Of a DNA stretch of 64,000 nucleotides, positions 18,458 through 29,680 are shown piece by piece. The notes under the pieces are model-generated. The model was not told where the DNA came from. It searched no databases and saw only the letters and a list, made by a program, of their open reading frames with translations. This stretch comes from an uncultured Pantoea sp. GTDB taxonomy: Bacteria > Pseudomonadota > Gammaproteobacteria > Enterobacterales > Enterobacteriaceae. How positions within the stretch are numbered: the stretch's first letter is position 1; each line of letters starts with the position of its first letter. The position numbers and the translations under genes are program-made. The DNA is taken from NCBI GenBank assembly GCA_913778495.1, contig CAJYVD010000033.1:1-64000 (forward strand), written 5' to 3'.

Positions 18458-18987
18458 ATCAACGCGGCTTTAGCCTGCTTGAAATGCTGCTGGCAATGGC
18501 TGTCGGTGCGGTACTGATGGTGAGCGTGGGGCGTTTTTTGCCTCTCCTGCTGGATCATACTCTGCGCCTGCAGCAGCGCGTTCAGCTGCAGCAGGAATTG
18601 CAGCAACTCGCCCACACGATGCAAAAAGCGCTTCAGCGCGCAGGCTATTGTCGCGGCGCGTGCAGTGGCCCGGCGCTGCAGCTTGTCGCTGGCGGTGAGT
18701 GCGTGCTGCTGCGCTGGGATGAAAACAGCAATGGCCGCTGGGAGGGGGTTGGCCATCGCGAGAGCGAATGGTATGGCTATCGCCTGCGAGAGGGGCAGAT
18801 TGAGATGCAGCGCGGGGTGGACAACTGCGGCGGCGGCGGGTGGGAGCGGCTCACGGATGGCGCGTTTCTCACCGTCGAGACCTTTCGCGTTGTGCGGCAG
18901 GGCGCGCGACTGATCTTGCACCTTGCCGCTTCGGCAGGCAGCCAGCGGGCCACGCTTGAGCACTGGATCCAGGGCATGAACCTGTGA
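18448..18987 (+). CDS. ppdB: Prepilin peptidase-dependent protein B (PilW-like)
   Basis: A 179-residue minor pseudopilin. The leader MHLNQRG precedes FSLLEMLLAMAVGAV, the conserved prepilin cleavage site with glutamate at position +5. The start at 18448 was chosen for its GGAGG site and the typical short leader. The body resembles PilW/PpdB proteins. It overlaps ppdA by 10 bases and ygdB by 4, a tightly coupled operon. Confidence 0.83.
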   Translation: MHLNQRGFSLLEMLLAMAVGAVLMVSVGRFLPLLLDHTLRLQQRVQLQQELQQLAHTMQKALQRAGYCRGACSGPALQLVAGGECVLLRWDENSNGRWEGVGHRESEWYGYRLREGQIEMQRGVDNCGGGGWERLTDGAFLTVETFRVVRQGARLILHLAASAGSQRATLEHWIQGMNL

Positions 18988-19412
18988 AACAGCGAGGTAG
19001 CGGTCCTCTGAGCATGGTGCTGTTGCTCATGCTGCTGGGCGGCATTACGTTGCACGCCACGCGCACGCAGCTTGCGCAGAACCTGCAAACGGTGGTGGAT
19101 GAACAGCGCTATCACAAAGCGTATTCGCAAGCGCATTCAGCGCTGGAATGGGGGCGGGCACAGCGCTGGCCTAAAGCAGAGGGCTGGCAGTGCCAGTCAT
19201 GGCGTGCAGAGCAGTGGCAAAGCTGTTTACTGCGCACGGAGGATAATTATGGGTTGCTCTCTGGACGCGGTGAAGATCGCGAGCTGTCGCTGTGGCGCTG
19301 GGTCTCTCTGCAAACGGAGATGCCACAGGCCGTTGCGCACGGATGGATTGACTTCTGCCCGCTGGCGACGCCCGCCGAGTGCATGTCGCAAAACGACGAC
19401 GCAGGGTTTTAG
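18984..19412 (+). CDS. ygdB: Minor pilin-associated protein YgdB
   Basis: A 142-residue protein with a GTG start inside the ppdB stop codon. It begins MKQRGSGPLSMVLLLMLLGG, a short leader and membrane helix without the usual F-glutamate site, like PilX/GspK-type pseudopilins and E. coli YgdB (135 aa). The C-terminal block GWIDFCPL matches the end of E. coli YgdB as I recall it. Its last residues overlap the expected beginning of ppdC in another frame. Confidence 0.75.
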   Translation: MKQRGSGPLSMVLLLMLLGGITLHATRTQLAQNLQTVVDEQRYHKAYSQAHSALEWGRAQRWPKAEGWQCQSWRAEQWQSCLLRTEDNYGLLSGRGEDRELSLWRWVSLQTEMPQAVAHGWIDFCPLATPAECMSQNDDAGF

Positions 19413-19686
19413 TCTGGCGGAAACGCTGGTTGCCATGCTGCTGCTGGCGCTCACTATCACCTCTCTGCTGCACTATCACCGCGCGTTGGCGCTGGGTTTT
19501 AGCCAGCAGTGGCTGCAGCATCAGGCCTGGCAGGCGGCTGCGCAAGCTATGCAAGGGCGTGACGTTGCAGGTTGGCACACGCAGCGTCAACAGCAGGCTT
19601 TTTCGGCACGTTGCACGCTGGAACGCGTCACCGTGACGGGGGCACAACAGCGCACCGCCACCCTGGCCCAGCTTAAATGCCGCTAA
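19348..19686 (+). CDS. ppdC: Prepilin peptidase-dependent protein C, start uncertain
   Basis: The frame encodes a type I-like minor pilin: KTTTQG, then FSLAETLVAMLLLAL, then a body of about 75 residues ending at 19686. No ATG lies in frame near the expected leader. The only ATG nearby (19383) is in the ygdB frame; dropping one base after it would give the ideal leader MRKTTTQG. Otherwise the nearest start is TTG at 19348, used here, which gives a longer leader. So the gene may carry a one-base frameshift, be misassembled, or start at TTG. E. coli PpdC is about 107 aa with a short leader. Confidence 0.6.
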   Translation: MTSARWRRPPSACRKTTTQGFSLAETLVAMLLLALTITSLLHYHRALALGFSQQWLQHQAWQAAAQAMQGRDVAGWHTQRQQQAFSARCTLERVTVTGAQQRTATLAQLKCR

Positions 19687-19766
19687 CCTGAGCGCAGCGC
19701 GGTAGGCATTGCACCCGATACAAGGTAGAGTGACCAAGCTGTGCTGTTTTGCTCTTGAGGAGAATT

Positions 19767-22700
19767 ATGTTCCGGGTTTACCACTCCAATCAGCTCGATC
19801 TTTTGAAAAATCTTGCGGGGATCCTGATTGAAAATCAGCCATTAGATGACCCTTTGGCGGCTGAACAGGTGCTGGTGCAAAGTCCCGGCATGGCGCAATG
19901 GCTGCAAATGGAGTTGGCAAACAGCTTTGGCATCGCCGCGAACATCGCTTTTCCCCTGCCAGCGACGTTTATCTGGAGCATGTTTGTTAAGGTGCTGCCC
20001 GGTATTCCTGAAGAGAGCGCGTTCAGCAAAGCCAGCATGAGCTGGAAGCTAATGCATCGCCTGCCTGACTTGCTGGAACAGGAGGCGTTTCAGCCGCTGC
20101 ACCAATACCTCAATGACGATGAGGATAAACGTAAGCTGTACCAGCTTAGTGCCCGTATTGCCGACCTCTTTGACCAGTATCTGGTTTACCGTTCTGACTG
20201 GCTAAACCGTTGGGAACGCGGCGAACTTGTCGAAGGGCTGGGAGAAGTGCAAATCTGGCAGGCTGCGCTATGGCGCGATTTAGTGAGTTTCACCGAACAG
20301 CTTGGGCAGCCGATGTGGCACCGTGCCAACCTCTATGCGCGCTTTATTCAGGCGCTTGAGGAGGCCACCTCGCCGCCCGCCGGTCTGCCTCAGCGTGTTT
20401 TTATCTGCGGTATCTCTGCGCTGCCGCCGGTCTATCTGCAGGCGCTTGAAGCGCTTGGTCGCCATATTGATATTCACCTGCTATTTACCAACCCATGCCG
20501 CCACTACTGGGGCGACATTCAGGACTATGCGTTTCTGGCGAAATTACAAAGTCGCCAGCGCCGTCGCCTTCACTCGGATGACGCGCAGCCGCTGTTTCGC
20601 GATCCCGAAGCGGCCACCACGCTGTTCAACGAACTGGGTGAACAGCAGCTCACTAATCCGCTGCTGGCCTCGTGGGGCAAGCTGGGACGCGACAATCTGT
20701 TTTTATTAAGCCAGATGGAGGCCGCCGCAAACGATGTAGATGCGTTTGTTGAGATGCCCGAAGATAACCTGCTGCACAGCCTGCAGGCCGATCTGCTTAA
20801 TCTTGAAGATAAGGCGGTCATCGGTCTCACGGCAGATGAACTGGACAGCAGCCGCACCAAGCGCCGCCTGGAACCCGAAGACCGCTCCGTGACGGTGCAG
20901 GTGTGCCACAGCGCCCAGCGTGAAGTGGAGGTGCTACAGGACCACTTACTGGCGATGATGGAGGCCGATCCCACGCTCAGACCGCGCGATATCATCGTGA
21001 TGGTGGCGGACATTGATAGCTATGCGCCGTTTATTCAGGCCGCGTTCGCCAGCGCGCCTGCCGACCGTTACCTGCCGTTTGCGATCTCAGATCGTCGCGC
21101 CAGCCAGGCGCATCCAGCGATTCAGGCGCTGCTCTCGCTTCTGATGCTGCCTGAAAGCCGCTTCGCGTCGGAAGAAATATTGGCTTTGCTCGAAGTGCCC
21201 GCGCTTGCGCAGCGCTTTTCGGTGGATGAGAGTGGCTTGCGCCTGCTGCGACGTTGGGTGATGGAGTCAGGCATACGCTGGGGGCTGGATGATGCCAGCG
21301 TTGAGGCGCTGGCCCTGCCGGTAACGGGTCAGCATACCTGGCGCTTTGGCCTACAGCGCATGCTGCTGGGCTATGCGCTGGAGAGTCGCAATGGAGACTG
21401 GCAGGGCATTTTGCCCTACGACGAATCCAGCGGATTGATCGCCGAATTGGCGGGCCACTTAGCCAATCTGCTCGCGTGCCTCGATCTCTGGCGCGCGCGA
21501 TTAAAAGAGGATCGCCCGCTTGCAGAGTGGATGCCGCTGTGTCGCGAGCTGATCGACACCTTCTTTACGGCGGACGCCGAGAGCGAAGCCGCGCTGCTGC
21601 TGGTGGAAACGCAGTGGGCGCAAATCATTGAACAGGGGATGCAGGCGACCTATCAGCAGCCTATCCCGGTGACGCTGCTGCGTGATGAGCTGCGCGCACG
21701 TCTCGATCAGCAGCGCATCAGCCAGCGATTCCTGGCAGGCCCCATCAACTTCTGTACGCTGATGCCTATGCGATCAATCCCGTTTAAAGTTGTGTGCCTG
21801 TTGGGCATGAACGATGGCGTTTATCCGCGCACGCTGGCACCGCTCGGCTTTGATTTAATGCAGCAGCAGACGCGCAAAGGCGACCGCAGCCGCCGGGATG
21901 ACGATCGCTACCTGTTTCTGGAGGCGCTTATCAGCGCCCAGGACCAGCTGTATATCAGTTATATCGGCCGCGCCATTCAGGATAATAGCGCGCGCTATCC
22001 TTCGGTGCTGGTCACTGAACTGCTGGACTACCTGAGCCAAAGTTTTTGTCTGCCCGGCGATGAGTCCGCCGAGCCCGACATCAGCGAACAGCGCGTCCGT
22101 GCACATCTGCAAACGCTGCACAGCCGCATGCCTTTCGCAGCGGAAAATTTCCACCCTGGCTTCAGCGGACAGAGCTTTGCCGCCGAATGGCTGCCCGCGG
22201 CGACGGGCAGCGGCGTTGCGCAGCCGGACTTTGTGCAGCCGTTACCGCAGCAAGCGTTGACGAGTCTGTCGCTCGAACAGCTACTCCGCTTTTGGCGGCA
22301 TCCGGTGCGCGCCTGGTTCCAGCAGCGGCTTGGCGTGTCATTCTGGATGGAAGAGAGCGAGCTACCCGATAGCGAACCCTTTGCGCCTGACAGCCTCGAA
22401 CGCTATCAAATCAATGCTGAACTGCTGAACGCGCTGGTTGAGGGGGCGGATCCGGCGCAGCTGTTTGCCCGCCACCGCGCCGCAGGCAATTTACCCTACG
22501 GCGCCTTTGGCGAACTCTTCTGGCAGCGACAAACGGAAGAGATGCAAGAGGTGGCTGAGAACATCGCGGGGCAGCGGCTGCCGGCCGAGAGCTGGGAGGT
22601 CGCGCTGCCTTTGGGCGAGGTTCTCTTGACCGGCTGGTTAACCCAGGTGCAAGCTGACGGCCTGCTGCGCTGGCGGCCAGGGGTGCTGAGCATGAACGAT

Positions 22701-23147
22701 GGGCTGCTGCTGTGGCTTGAGCATCTGGTGTATTGCGCGCTGGGCGGTAGCGGCGACAGCCGGATGTACGGGCGCAAGCAGAGCTACTGGCGCTTCAAGG
22801 CGATCAACGCCGAGCGCGCGCAGGCGCTGCTTACCGAGTATGTTGCGGCTTATCAGGCCGGGCTATCTGAACCGCTCATGCTGCTGAATAAATCGGGCAG
22901 CGCCTGGCTGGATGCCAGCTTTGACGCGAAATCGCAGCAGCTGTTAGAAGACGAACAGGCCCAGCAAAAAGCGCGTAATAAACTGCTTCAGGCATGGCAG
23001 GGCGGTTATCAAATTGAGGGGGAAGGCAGCGATCCCTATCTGCAGCGCCTTTGCCGCACGCTTGACGACGCCGCTGTTGAGGCGATCGTTGCCGCCGCGC
23101 GTCGCTGGTATTTACCGGTGCGCCTCGCGCATCACGATAACGAATAA
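19767..23147 (+). CDS. recC: Exonuclease V subunit RecC
   Basis: RecC (1126 residues, E. coli 1122) is the Chi-recognising subunit of the RecBCD helicase-nuclease that resects double-strand breaks and loads RecA. It holds inactive helicase-like and nuclease-like folds, which fits the lack of Walker motifs. The N-terminus MFRVYHSNQLDLLKNLAG is typical. The ATG at 19767 has a strong GAGGAG site. The order recC-ptrA-recB-recD is that of E. coli. Confidence 0.97.
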   Translation: MFRVYHSNQLDLLKNLAGILIENQPLDDPLAAEQVLVQSPGMAQWLQMELANSFGIAANIAFPLPATFIWSMFVKVLPGIPEESAFSKASMSWKLMHRLPDLLEQEAFQPLHQYLNDDEDKRKLYQLSARIADLFDQYLVYRSDWLNRWERGELVEGLGEVQIWQAALWRDLVSFTEQLGQPMWHRANLYARFIQALEEATSPPAGLPQRVFICGISALPPVYLQALEALGRHIDIHLLFTNPCRHYWGDIQDYAFLAKLQSRQRRRLHSDDAQPLFRDPEAATTLFNELGEQQLTNPLLASWGKLGRDNLFLLSQMEAAANDVDAFVEMPEDNLLHSLQADLLNLEDKAVIGLTADELDSSRTKRRLEPEDRSVTVQVCHSAQREVEVLQDHLLAMMEADPTLRPRDIIVMVADIDSYAPFIQAAFASAPADRYLPFAISDRRASQAHPAIQALLSLLMLPESRFASEEILALLEVPALAQRFSVDESGLRLLRRWVMESGIRWGLDDASVEALALPVTGQHTWRFGLQRMLLGYALESRNGDWQGILPYDESSGLIAELAGHLANLLACLDLWRARLKEDRPLAEWMPLCRELIDTFFTADAESEAALLLVETQWAQIIEQGMQATYQQPIPVTLLRDELRARLDQQRISQRFLAGPINFCTLMPMRSIPFKVVCLLGMNDGVYPRTLAPLGFDLMQQQTRKGDRSRRDDDRYLFLEALISAQDQLYISYIGRAIQDNSARYPSVLVTELLDYLSQSFCLPGDESAEPDISEQRVRAHLQTLHSRMPFAAENFHPGFSGQSFAAEWLPAATGSGVAQPDFVQPLPQQALTSLSLEQLLRFWRHPVRAWFQQRLGVSFWMEESELPDSEPFAPDSLERYQINAELLNALVEGADPAQLFARHRAAGNLPYGAFGELFWQRQTEEMQEVAENIAGQRLPAESWEVALPLGEVLLTGWLTQVQADGLLRWRPGVLSMNDGLLLWLEHLVYCALGGSGDSRMYGRKQSYWRFKAINAERAQALLTEYVAAYQAGLSEPLMLLNKSGSAWLDASFDAKSQQLLEDEQAQQKARNKLLQAWQGGYQIEGEGSDPYLQRLCRTLDDAAVEAIVAAARRWYLPVRLAHHDNE

Positions 23148-23246
23148 CGCACTGAGCGCACGGCGCATTCTCATCATTTTGCCTTGTTAACACGTGTATG
23201 TCGCCGTTCACACAGCCGGCGGCAATCAGTAATGAAAGGGGTTTAC

Positions 23247-26144
23247 ATGCGGATTCACGCACGCTGGGTAAGCGCGCTGCTATTAAGTATGCTGGCACTG
23301 GGGACGACGGCTGCCGCCGATCGCGGCTGGAAACCCGTTAATGACACGATTCGTAAGAGCGAACGCGATCCGCGCAGCTACCAGGCGATCGCGCTGGATA
23401 ACGGCATGACGGTGCTATTGGTCTCCGATCCTGACGCGCCGAAATCACTGGCGGCCCTGACGCTGCCGATTGGCTCACTTGACGATCCCGACGCGCAGCT
23501 CGGCCTGGCGCACTATACGGAACACATGGTGTTAATGGGCTCGCAGCGCTATCCGCAGCCAGATAACTTGGCTGAGTTTTTGAAGAAGCACGGCGGAAGC
23601 CATAATGCCAGTACGGCATCCTATCGCACCGCGTTTTATTTGGAGGTCGCGAATGACGCCCTGCTGCCAGCGGTGGATCGCCTGGCGGACGCGATTGCGC
23701 ACCCGCTGCTGGATCCGGTGAATGCCGATCGCGAGCGTCACGCAGTGAATGCCGAACTGACCATGGCGCGGTCGCGCGACGGTTTGCGTATGGCGCAGGT
23801 TGGCGCCGAGACGCTTAATCCGGCGCATCCGGCCTCGCGCTACTCTGGCGGTAACCTTGAGACCTTAAGCGACAAGCCCGAGAGCAATTTGCATCAGGCT
23901 CTGGTTCAGTTCTATCAACGTCATTACTCCGCTAATCTTATGAAAGGCGTCATTTACAGCAACACGTCGCTGCCTGAGATGGCTGACATCGCCGCCCAGA
24001 CCTTTGGGCGTATCGCGAACCATCACGCCAGCATACCGGCGATCGACGTACCCGTGGTGACCGACGCGCAAAAAGGCATCATTATCCATTACGTGCCTGC
24101 CCAGCCGCGTAAACAGCTAAAAATTGAGTTTCGCATCGCCAATAACAGTGATCGGTTTCGCAGTAAAACCGACACGCTGATCGGTTACATGCTGGCCAAT
24201 CGCAGTGAGAATACGCTGAATGATTGGCTGCAAAAGCAGGGGCTGGCAGATGGCGTGAACGCGGGTGCCGATCCGTTTACGGAACGCAGCAGCGGCGTGT
24301 TCGCCATCACCGTATCCCTGACCGATAAAGGCCTCGCGCAGCGTGATGAAGTGCTGGGCGCGGTATTCCGCTATCTTACCCTGCTGCGCGACAAGGGCAT
24401 TGATAAAGCCTACTTCGACGAGGTTTCCCACGTGCTGGCGCTGGATTTTCGCTACCCCTCTATCACGCGGGATATGGATTATATTGAGTGGCTAGCAGAT
24501 ACCATGCTGCGTGTGCCGCTGGAACATACGTTGGATGCGCCTTACCTTGCCGACGATTTCGATCCTGCCGCTATCAAGGCGCGGTTGAATGAGATGACGC
24601 CGCAAAATGCCCGCATTTGGTTTATCAGCCCCCATGAGCCGCATAACAAAGAGGCTTATTTTGTCCAGGCCCCTTATCAGGTGGATAAAATTAGCCCTGC
24701 GCAGCTTAGCGCCTGGCAGCAACAGGGGGCGAATCTGCCGCTTTCGCTGCCCATGCTCAATCCGTACATTCCTTCCGACTTCTCGCTGATTGACGCGCAG
24801 GAAAAAACCTTTTCCCATCCGGTGCCCATTGGCGATGCGGCAAGTATGCGTATTTACTGGATGCCTAGTGCAGCGTTCGCCAATGAACCCAAAGCGGCGA
24901 TAACGCTGGCGCTGCGCAACAAAAATGCCATCAGCGATGCACGCCAGCAGGTGCTGTTTGGTTTAAATGATTATCTCTCTAGCGTGGCGCTTGATGCGTT
25001 AAACAATCAGGCGTCGGTGGCTGGGATCAGTTTCTCCATCGGTGAAAACGAGGGATTGGTCTTTAACGCGAGCGGCTTCACGCAGCGTCTGCCTGAACTG
25101 CTGCAAAAGCTGGTGGAAGGCTACGCCCGCTTCCAGCCTACGCCGCAGCAGCTTGAGCAGGCCAAATCCTGGTATCTCGATCGCCTTGACGCCGCAGAGA
25201 AAGGTAAGGCGTTCGAGCAGGCCATCCAGCCGATGCAAATGCTTTCACAGTTGCCTTATACCCAGCGCGACACGCGGCGAGACGTGGTGAAGACCATCAC
25301 GCTTGAGGAGGTGACCGCGTATCGTGATGCCCTTATTCGTGAGGCGACACCTGAAATGATGGCGGTAGGGAATCTCTCAGCAGACCGCGTCAAACAGCTG
25401 GCGACACAGTTGCGTCAGCAACTGCAGAGTCGCGGACAGAGCGACTGGCACAGTGATTACGTCGCCATTGATAGTGCCCGGAAAGTGAACTTACAAACCG
25501 CGAGCAGCAGCACAGATTCCGCCTTGGCAGCGCTCTATGTTCCATTGGGCTATGGTGAATACCAGAGCATGGCCAACAGCACCTTACTGAGCCAAATTGT
25601 ACAACCGTGGTTTTACAACCAGTTGCGCACTGAGGAGCAGCTTGGCTACGCCGTATTCTGCTATCAAATGCCGATTGGCCGTCAGTGGGGGATTGGATTC
25701 CTACTGCAAAGCAACAGCAAATCACCTGCCTATTTGCTGGAGCGCTTCCGCGCTTTTTATCCGCAGGCGGAGCAGCGGCTGCGTCAGCTAAGTAACGACG
25801 ATTTCGCGCAGTATCAGCAGGCGTTGATAAACGAGCTTAAGCAGCGTCCGCAAACGCTCGACGAAGAAGCGAATCGCTATGAGCGTGATTTTAATCGGCA
25901 GAATTTTGCGTTCGACACCCGCGAAAAAACCCTCGCCGCCATCGACAAGCTCACGCCAACGAGTTTGGCCGACTTCTTCCATCAGGCCGTGCTCCAGCAG
26001 CAGGGAATGGCGATGCTTTCCCAAATTGGCGGTAGCCAGCCGTCGACGCATCCCGCCGACTATGCCAAGGTCACGGGATTCACGACCTGGGATCGCGTTG
26101 ACAAGCTACAGCAGTCGCTGAACGTAAAGCGTGATATGCCATGA
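23247..26144 (+). CDS. ptrA: Pitrilysin (protease III), periplasmic
   Basis: This 965-residue zinc protease belongs to the insulinase family M16. The inverted zinc motif HYTEHMVLMGS supplies the HXXEH residues near position 90. A signal peptide of about 24 residues (MRIHARWVSALLLSMLALG, then TTAAA) directs it to the periplasm, where it degrades small peptides. The ATG at 23247 was chosen over an upstream in-frame ATG because AAAGGGG lies six bases before it. It sits inside the rec operon and overlaps recB by four bases (ATGA). Confidence 0.96.
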   Translation: MRIHARWVSALLLSMLALGTTAAADRGWKPVNDTIRKSERDPRSYQAIALDNGMTVLLVSDPDAPKSLAALTLPIGSLDDPDAQLGLAHYTEHMVLMGSQRYPQPDNLAEFLKKHGGSHNASTASYRTAFYLEVANDALLPAVDRLADAIAHPLLDPVNADRERHAVNAELTMARSRDGLRMAQVGAETLNPAHPASRYSGGNLETLSDKPESNLHQALVQFYQRHYSANLMKGVIYSNTSLPEMADIAAQTFGRIANHHASIPAIDVPVVTDAQKGIIIHYVPAQPRKQLKIEFRIANNSDRFRSKTDTLIGYMLANRSENTLNDWLQKQGLADGVNAGADPFTERSSGVFAITVSLTDKGLAQRDEVLGAVFRYLTLLRDKGIDKAYFDEVSHVLALDFRYPSITRDMDYIEWLADTMLRVPLEHTLDAPYLADDFDPAAIKARLNEMTPQNARIWFISPHEPHNKEAYFVQAPYQVDKISPAQLSAWQQQGANLPLSLPMLNPYIPSDFSLIDAQEKTFSHPVPIGDAASMRIYWMPSAAFANEPKAAITLALRNKNAISDARQQVLFGLNDYLSSVALDALNNQASVAGISFSIGENEGLVFNASGFTQRLPELLQKLVEGYARFQPTPQQLEQAKSWYLDRLDAAEKGKAFEQAIQPMQMLSQLPYTQRDTRRDVVKTITLEEVTAYRDALIREATPEMMAVGNLSADRVKQLATQLRQQLQSRGQSDWHSDYVAIDSARKVNLQTASSSTDSALAALYVPLGYGEYQSMANSTLLSQIVQPWFYNQLRTEEQLGYAVFCYQMPIGRQWGIGFLLQSNSKSPAYLLERFRAFYPQAEQRLRQLSNDDFAQYQQALINELKQRPQTLDEEANRYERDFNRQNFAFDTREKTLAAIDKLTPTSLADFFHQAVLQQQGMAMLSQIGGSQPSTHPADYAKVTGFTTWDRVDKLQQSLNVKRDMP

Positions 26145-29100
26145 CGCAGCAGCCTGAAACACTCAACCCCTTAACGCTGCCGCTGCGCGGCGAGCGCTTA
26201 ATTGAGGCTTCGGCCGGCACCGGTAAAACCTTTACTATCGGTCTGCTTTACCTGCGACTGCTACTTGGGCTCGGCGGCGAGCATGCCTATTCGCGCCCGC
26301 TGTCGGTCGATGAAATTTTGGTGGTGACCTTTACTGAGGCCGCCACGGCCGAACTGCGTGGCCGCATTCGCGATAATATCCACGAGCTGCGGTTGGCCTG
26401 CATTCGCGGCGCAAGCAGCAACGCGATGTTAAATCGGCTGCTGGAGGAGATTGCCCACCCCGAGGACGCGGCATCGCTGTTGCTGGCGGCCGAACGGCAA
26501 ATGGATGAAGCCGCGATTTTCACCATTCACGGTTTCTGTCAGCGCATGCTCAATTTCAATGCCTTTGAATCAGGCATGCTGTTTGAACAGCAGTTGATTG
26601 AGGATGAACATCCACTGCTGCGGCGCGCCACCGCCGACTTTTGGCGACGTCACTGTTATCCGCTGACGCTGGATATTGCGCGCGTGATCGTCAACGAGTG
26701 GAGCGGGCCGGATCAGCTGTTGACCACGTTGCGACCGTGGCTACAAGGGGAATCCCCCGGTTTGCGCTTGCCGCCAGCCGATGATGAAACGCTGGCGTCT
26801 CGCCATGCACGTAATCTGGCGAAAATCGAGCAAATCAAGGCGCAGTGGCGCACTGTCGGTGAGGAAGTACTCACCTTGATCAGTCAGTCTGACGTTGATA
26901 AGCGCAGCTACAGCAGCAAACATTTGCCGGTATGGGTCAATAAAGTTAGCGACTGGGCGCAAAGTGAAACCCGTGACTACACGGTACCTGCCGAGCTGGC
27001 CCGCTTTGGCCAACAGCTGCTGCATGAAAAGACCAAAAAAGGCAGTGCACCGCGCCATGCGCTGTTTAGCGCAATAGACGATTTTTTGGCCCAACCGCTT
27101 TCGCTGCGCGACCTGATGATTGCGCGCGCGCTGGTGGAGGTTCGCGCGGCGGTGCACAAAGAGAAGCGTCTGCAGGCGCTGCTGGGTTTTGACGATCTCT
27201 TGAGTCGCCTGGATGACGCTCTGCACCCGTCCGGCGGTGAGCGGCTGGCAGAGGTGATCCGCCAGCGCTATCCGGTCGCCCTGATTGATGAGTTTCAGGA
27301 TACCGATCCGCAGCAGTACCGCATCTTTCGCACCCTCTACCATCAGCAGCCCGATCGGGCGCTGTTGCTGATTGGCGATCCTAAACAGGCGATCTATGCG
27401 TTTCGCGGCGCCGACATTTTTACCTATATCCGCGCACGTAATGAAGTGAGCGCGCACTACACGCTGGATACCAACTGGCGCTCATCACCTGAGATGGTTG
27501 AGGCCGTGAACCTGCTGTTTTCACGGCTCTCCTCGCCGTTTTTATTCGAGGATATACCTTTTCTGCCCGTGCAGTTCGCGCCGCCTAATCAGTCGCTCTC
27601 GCTGACGGTAGACGATCGCGCGCAGCCTGCGCTCCGGCTATGGTTGCAGCCTGGCGAAGGCTGCAGCGTCAGTGACTATCAGCAGTTCATGGCGCAGCAG
27701 TGCGCCCTCGACATTAGCCGCTGGTTGCAGGCGGGGCAGCAGGGACGCGCGCTCTTGGGCAAAACCGGCTTGCAGCGGGGCGTGCAGGCCTCAGACATCA
27801 CGGTGTTGGTGCGCAGCCGCAGTGAGGCGAACCACATTCGCGAAGCATTAAAACAGCTCGGCATTCCGTCGGTGTATCTGTCTAATCGCGACAGCGTCTA
27901 CACCACGCCAGAGGCGCGTGAGCTACTTTGGCTGCTGCAAGCGGTATTGGCTCCCGAGCAGGAGCGGATGTTACGCACCGCGCTGGCGACGTCGCTGTTT
28001 GCGTTTGACGCCGCCCAGCTGGATGCGCTCGATCATGACGCGCGCGCGTGGGACGATCTGGTCGAGACCTTTGCCCGCTGGCAACAGCTTTGGCATCAGC
28101 GTGGCGTTCTGCCCATGCTGCGGCAGCTTATGCTGGAGCGACATCTGGCAGAAAACTTGCTGGCATCGGAAAACGGCGAACGCCGGTTGACCGATTTGCT
28201 GCACCTTGGCGAATTGCTGCAGGAAGCGGCGGCGCAGCTCGATAGCCCTCACGCGCTGATACGCTACCTGGCACAGCAGATAGCCAATCCGGATAGTCAG
28301 TCTGCCAGCCAGCAATTGCGCCTTGAGAGCGATCGTCACCTGGTGCAAATCGTCACCATTCACAAATCGAAAGGATTGCAGTATCCGCTGGTTTGGTTGC
28401 CGTTCGCCGCCGGTTTTCGTGAGGCGGATACGGCGCTTTATCACGATCGCGACAGCTTCAATCCGGTGCTCGATCTGCACAGCAACGAGGAGAGCCTGGC
28501 GCTGGCAGAAGAGGAACGCCTGGCAGAAGATCTGCGTTTGCTGTATGTGGCCCTGACGCGCTCTATCTTTCACTGCAGCGTTGGGGTGGCGCCGCTGTTC
28601 CGCGGCACGCGCAAACGCGAAGGAGCAAGCGATCTGCATAAAAGCGCGTTGGGTTTCTTGCTGCAGCGAGGAGAAGCCGCCAGCGCAGAGCAGCTGGCCG
28701 TGCTGCTTGACGAGATCAACCATGCGGGCATCGACGTGGTGAGGGCGGAGAGGGGTGAGGCGACGCGCTGGCACGACGCGCCTCTGCCCGAAGATACGCT
28801 GCGCGCACGTACGGTCAGCCGTACGCTGGCCGATCCGTGGCGCGTCACCAGCTATTCCGCACTTCAGCAGCACAGCAGCCACCGTCTGCTGGAGGTGATG
28901 CCGGGATTTGATATCGACGCGGCGGGAGAAGCGTCGCAGCGCGAGGAGGCGGAAACGGCGCTTACGCCGCATCACTTTCCGCGCGGTGCCGCGCCGGGTA
29001 CCTTCTTGCATACGCTGTTTGAATCTCTCGATTTTCCGCACCCGCCGGATGAGGATGCGCTTACGCGCCATCTCCAGCAAAGTGGCTATCCATTGTTCTG

Positions 29101-29680
29101 GCAACCGATGCTCAGCGAGTGGATTGCCCGCGTGGTCAACACGCCGCTGAACGCGCAGGGACTGCGGCTTGCCAGCGTGAAGTCCAGCGACAGGCTAGTG
29201 GAAATGGGCTTTTACTTGCCCATTGACGGCCTGCTCACCGCACAGGAGCTGGATGCGCTGGTACGCCAGGATCCGCTGTCGAGCGCGGCACCCCCGCTGG
29301 ACTTCCGCCAGGTGCAGGGCATGCTAAAAGGCTTTATCGATCTGGTGTTCCGCTGGCAGGGAAAATATTATCTGCTGGATTACAAATCCAACTGGCTGGG
29401 GGATACGCGCGAAGCGTACACGCCAGAGGCAATGGCGCAGGCGATGGTGGATCACCGCTATGATCTGCAATACCAGCTGTATACGCTCGCGCTGCATCGC
29501 TATTTGCGTCACCGTTTGCCTGATTACGACTATGAGCAGCATTTCGGCGGGGTGTTTTATCTGTTCCTGCGCGGTATGGACGGCAGTTCGCCTGAAAATG
29601 GCGTGTTTCATACGCGTCCTCAGCACGATTTTGTCACACAACTCGATGGCCTGTTTCGCGGGCAAGGAGCTTCAGCATGA
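26141..29680 (+). CDS. recB: Exonuclease V subunit RecB (helicase-nuclease)
   Basis: RecB (1179 residues, E. coli 1180) is the 3'-5' helicase and the only nuclease of RecBCD. The Walker A motif is [12 protein letters not shown] (about residues 23-34) and the helicase motif [14 protein letters not shown] lies near 385-400. The C-terminal nuclease residues Asp1080 and Lys1082 fall in [10 protein letters not shown], at the E. coli positions. It is coupled to ptrA upstream and recD downstream by four-base overlaps. Confidence 0.98.
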   Translation: MTQQPETLNPLTLPLRGERLIEASAGTGKTFTIGLLYLRLLLGLGGEHAYSRPLSVDEILVVTFTEAATAELRGRIRDNIHELRLACIRGASSNAMLNRLLEEIAHPEDAASLLLAAERQMDEAAIFTIHGFCQRMLNFNAFESGMLFEQQLIEDEHPLLRRATADFWRRHCYPLTLDIARVIVNEWSGPDQLLTTLRPWLQGESPGLRLPPADDETLASRHARNLAKIEQIKAQWRTVGEEVLTLISQSDVDKRSYSSKHLPVWVNKVSDWAQSETRDYTVPAELARFGQQLLHEKTKKGSAPRHALFSAIDDFLAQPLSLRDLMIARALVEVRAAVHKEKRLQALLGFDDLLSRLDDALHPSGGERLAEVIRQRYPVALIDEFQDTDPQQYRIFRTLYHQQPDRALLLIGDPKQAIYAFRGADIFTYIRARNEVSAHYTLDTNWRSSPEMVEAVNLLFSRLSSPFLFEDIPFLPVQFAPPNQSLSLTVDDRAQPALRLWLQPGEGCSVSDYQQFMAQQCALDISRWLQAGQQGRALLGKTGLQRGVQASDITVLVRSRSEANHIREALKQLGIPSVYLSNRDSVYTTPEARELLWLLQAVLAPEQERMLRTALATSLFAFDAAQLDALDHDARAWDDLVETFARWQQLWHQRGVLPMLRQLMLERHLAENLLASENGERRLTDLLHLGELLQEAAAQLDSPHALIRYLAQQIANPDSQSASQQLRLESDRHLVQIVTIHKSKGLQYPLVWLPFAAGFREADTALYHDRDSFNPVLDLHSNEESLALAEEERLAEDLRLLYVALTRSIFHCSVGVAPLFRGTRKREGASDLHKSALGFLLQRGEAASAEQLAVLLDEINHAGIDVVRAERGEATRWHDAPLPEDTLRARTVSRTLADPWRVTSYSALQQHSSHRLLEVMPGFDIDAAGEASQREEAETALTPHHFPRGAAPGTFLHTLFESLDFPHPPDEDALTRHLQQSGYPLFWQPMLSEWIARVVNTPLNAQGLRLASVKSSDRLVEMGFYLPIDGLLTAQELDALVRQDPLSSAAPPLDFRQVQGMLKGFIDLVFRWQGKYYLLDYKSNWLGDTREAYTPEAMAQAMVDHRYDLQYQLYTLALHRYLRHRLPDYDYEQHFGGVFYLFLRGMDGSSPENGVFHTRPQHDFVTQLDGLFRGQGASA

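Noticed and set aside
27971-29104. 377-codon open frame opposite recB
   Set aside because: It is a shadow of recB, rich in Arg and Gln, with no ribosome-binding site or homologous domain.
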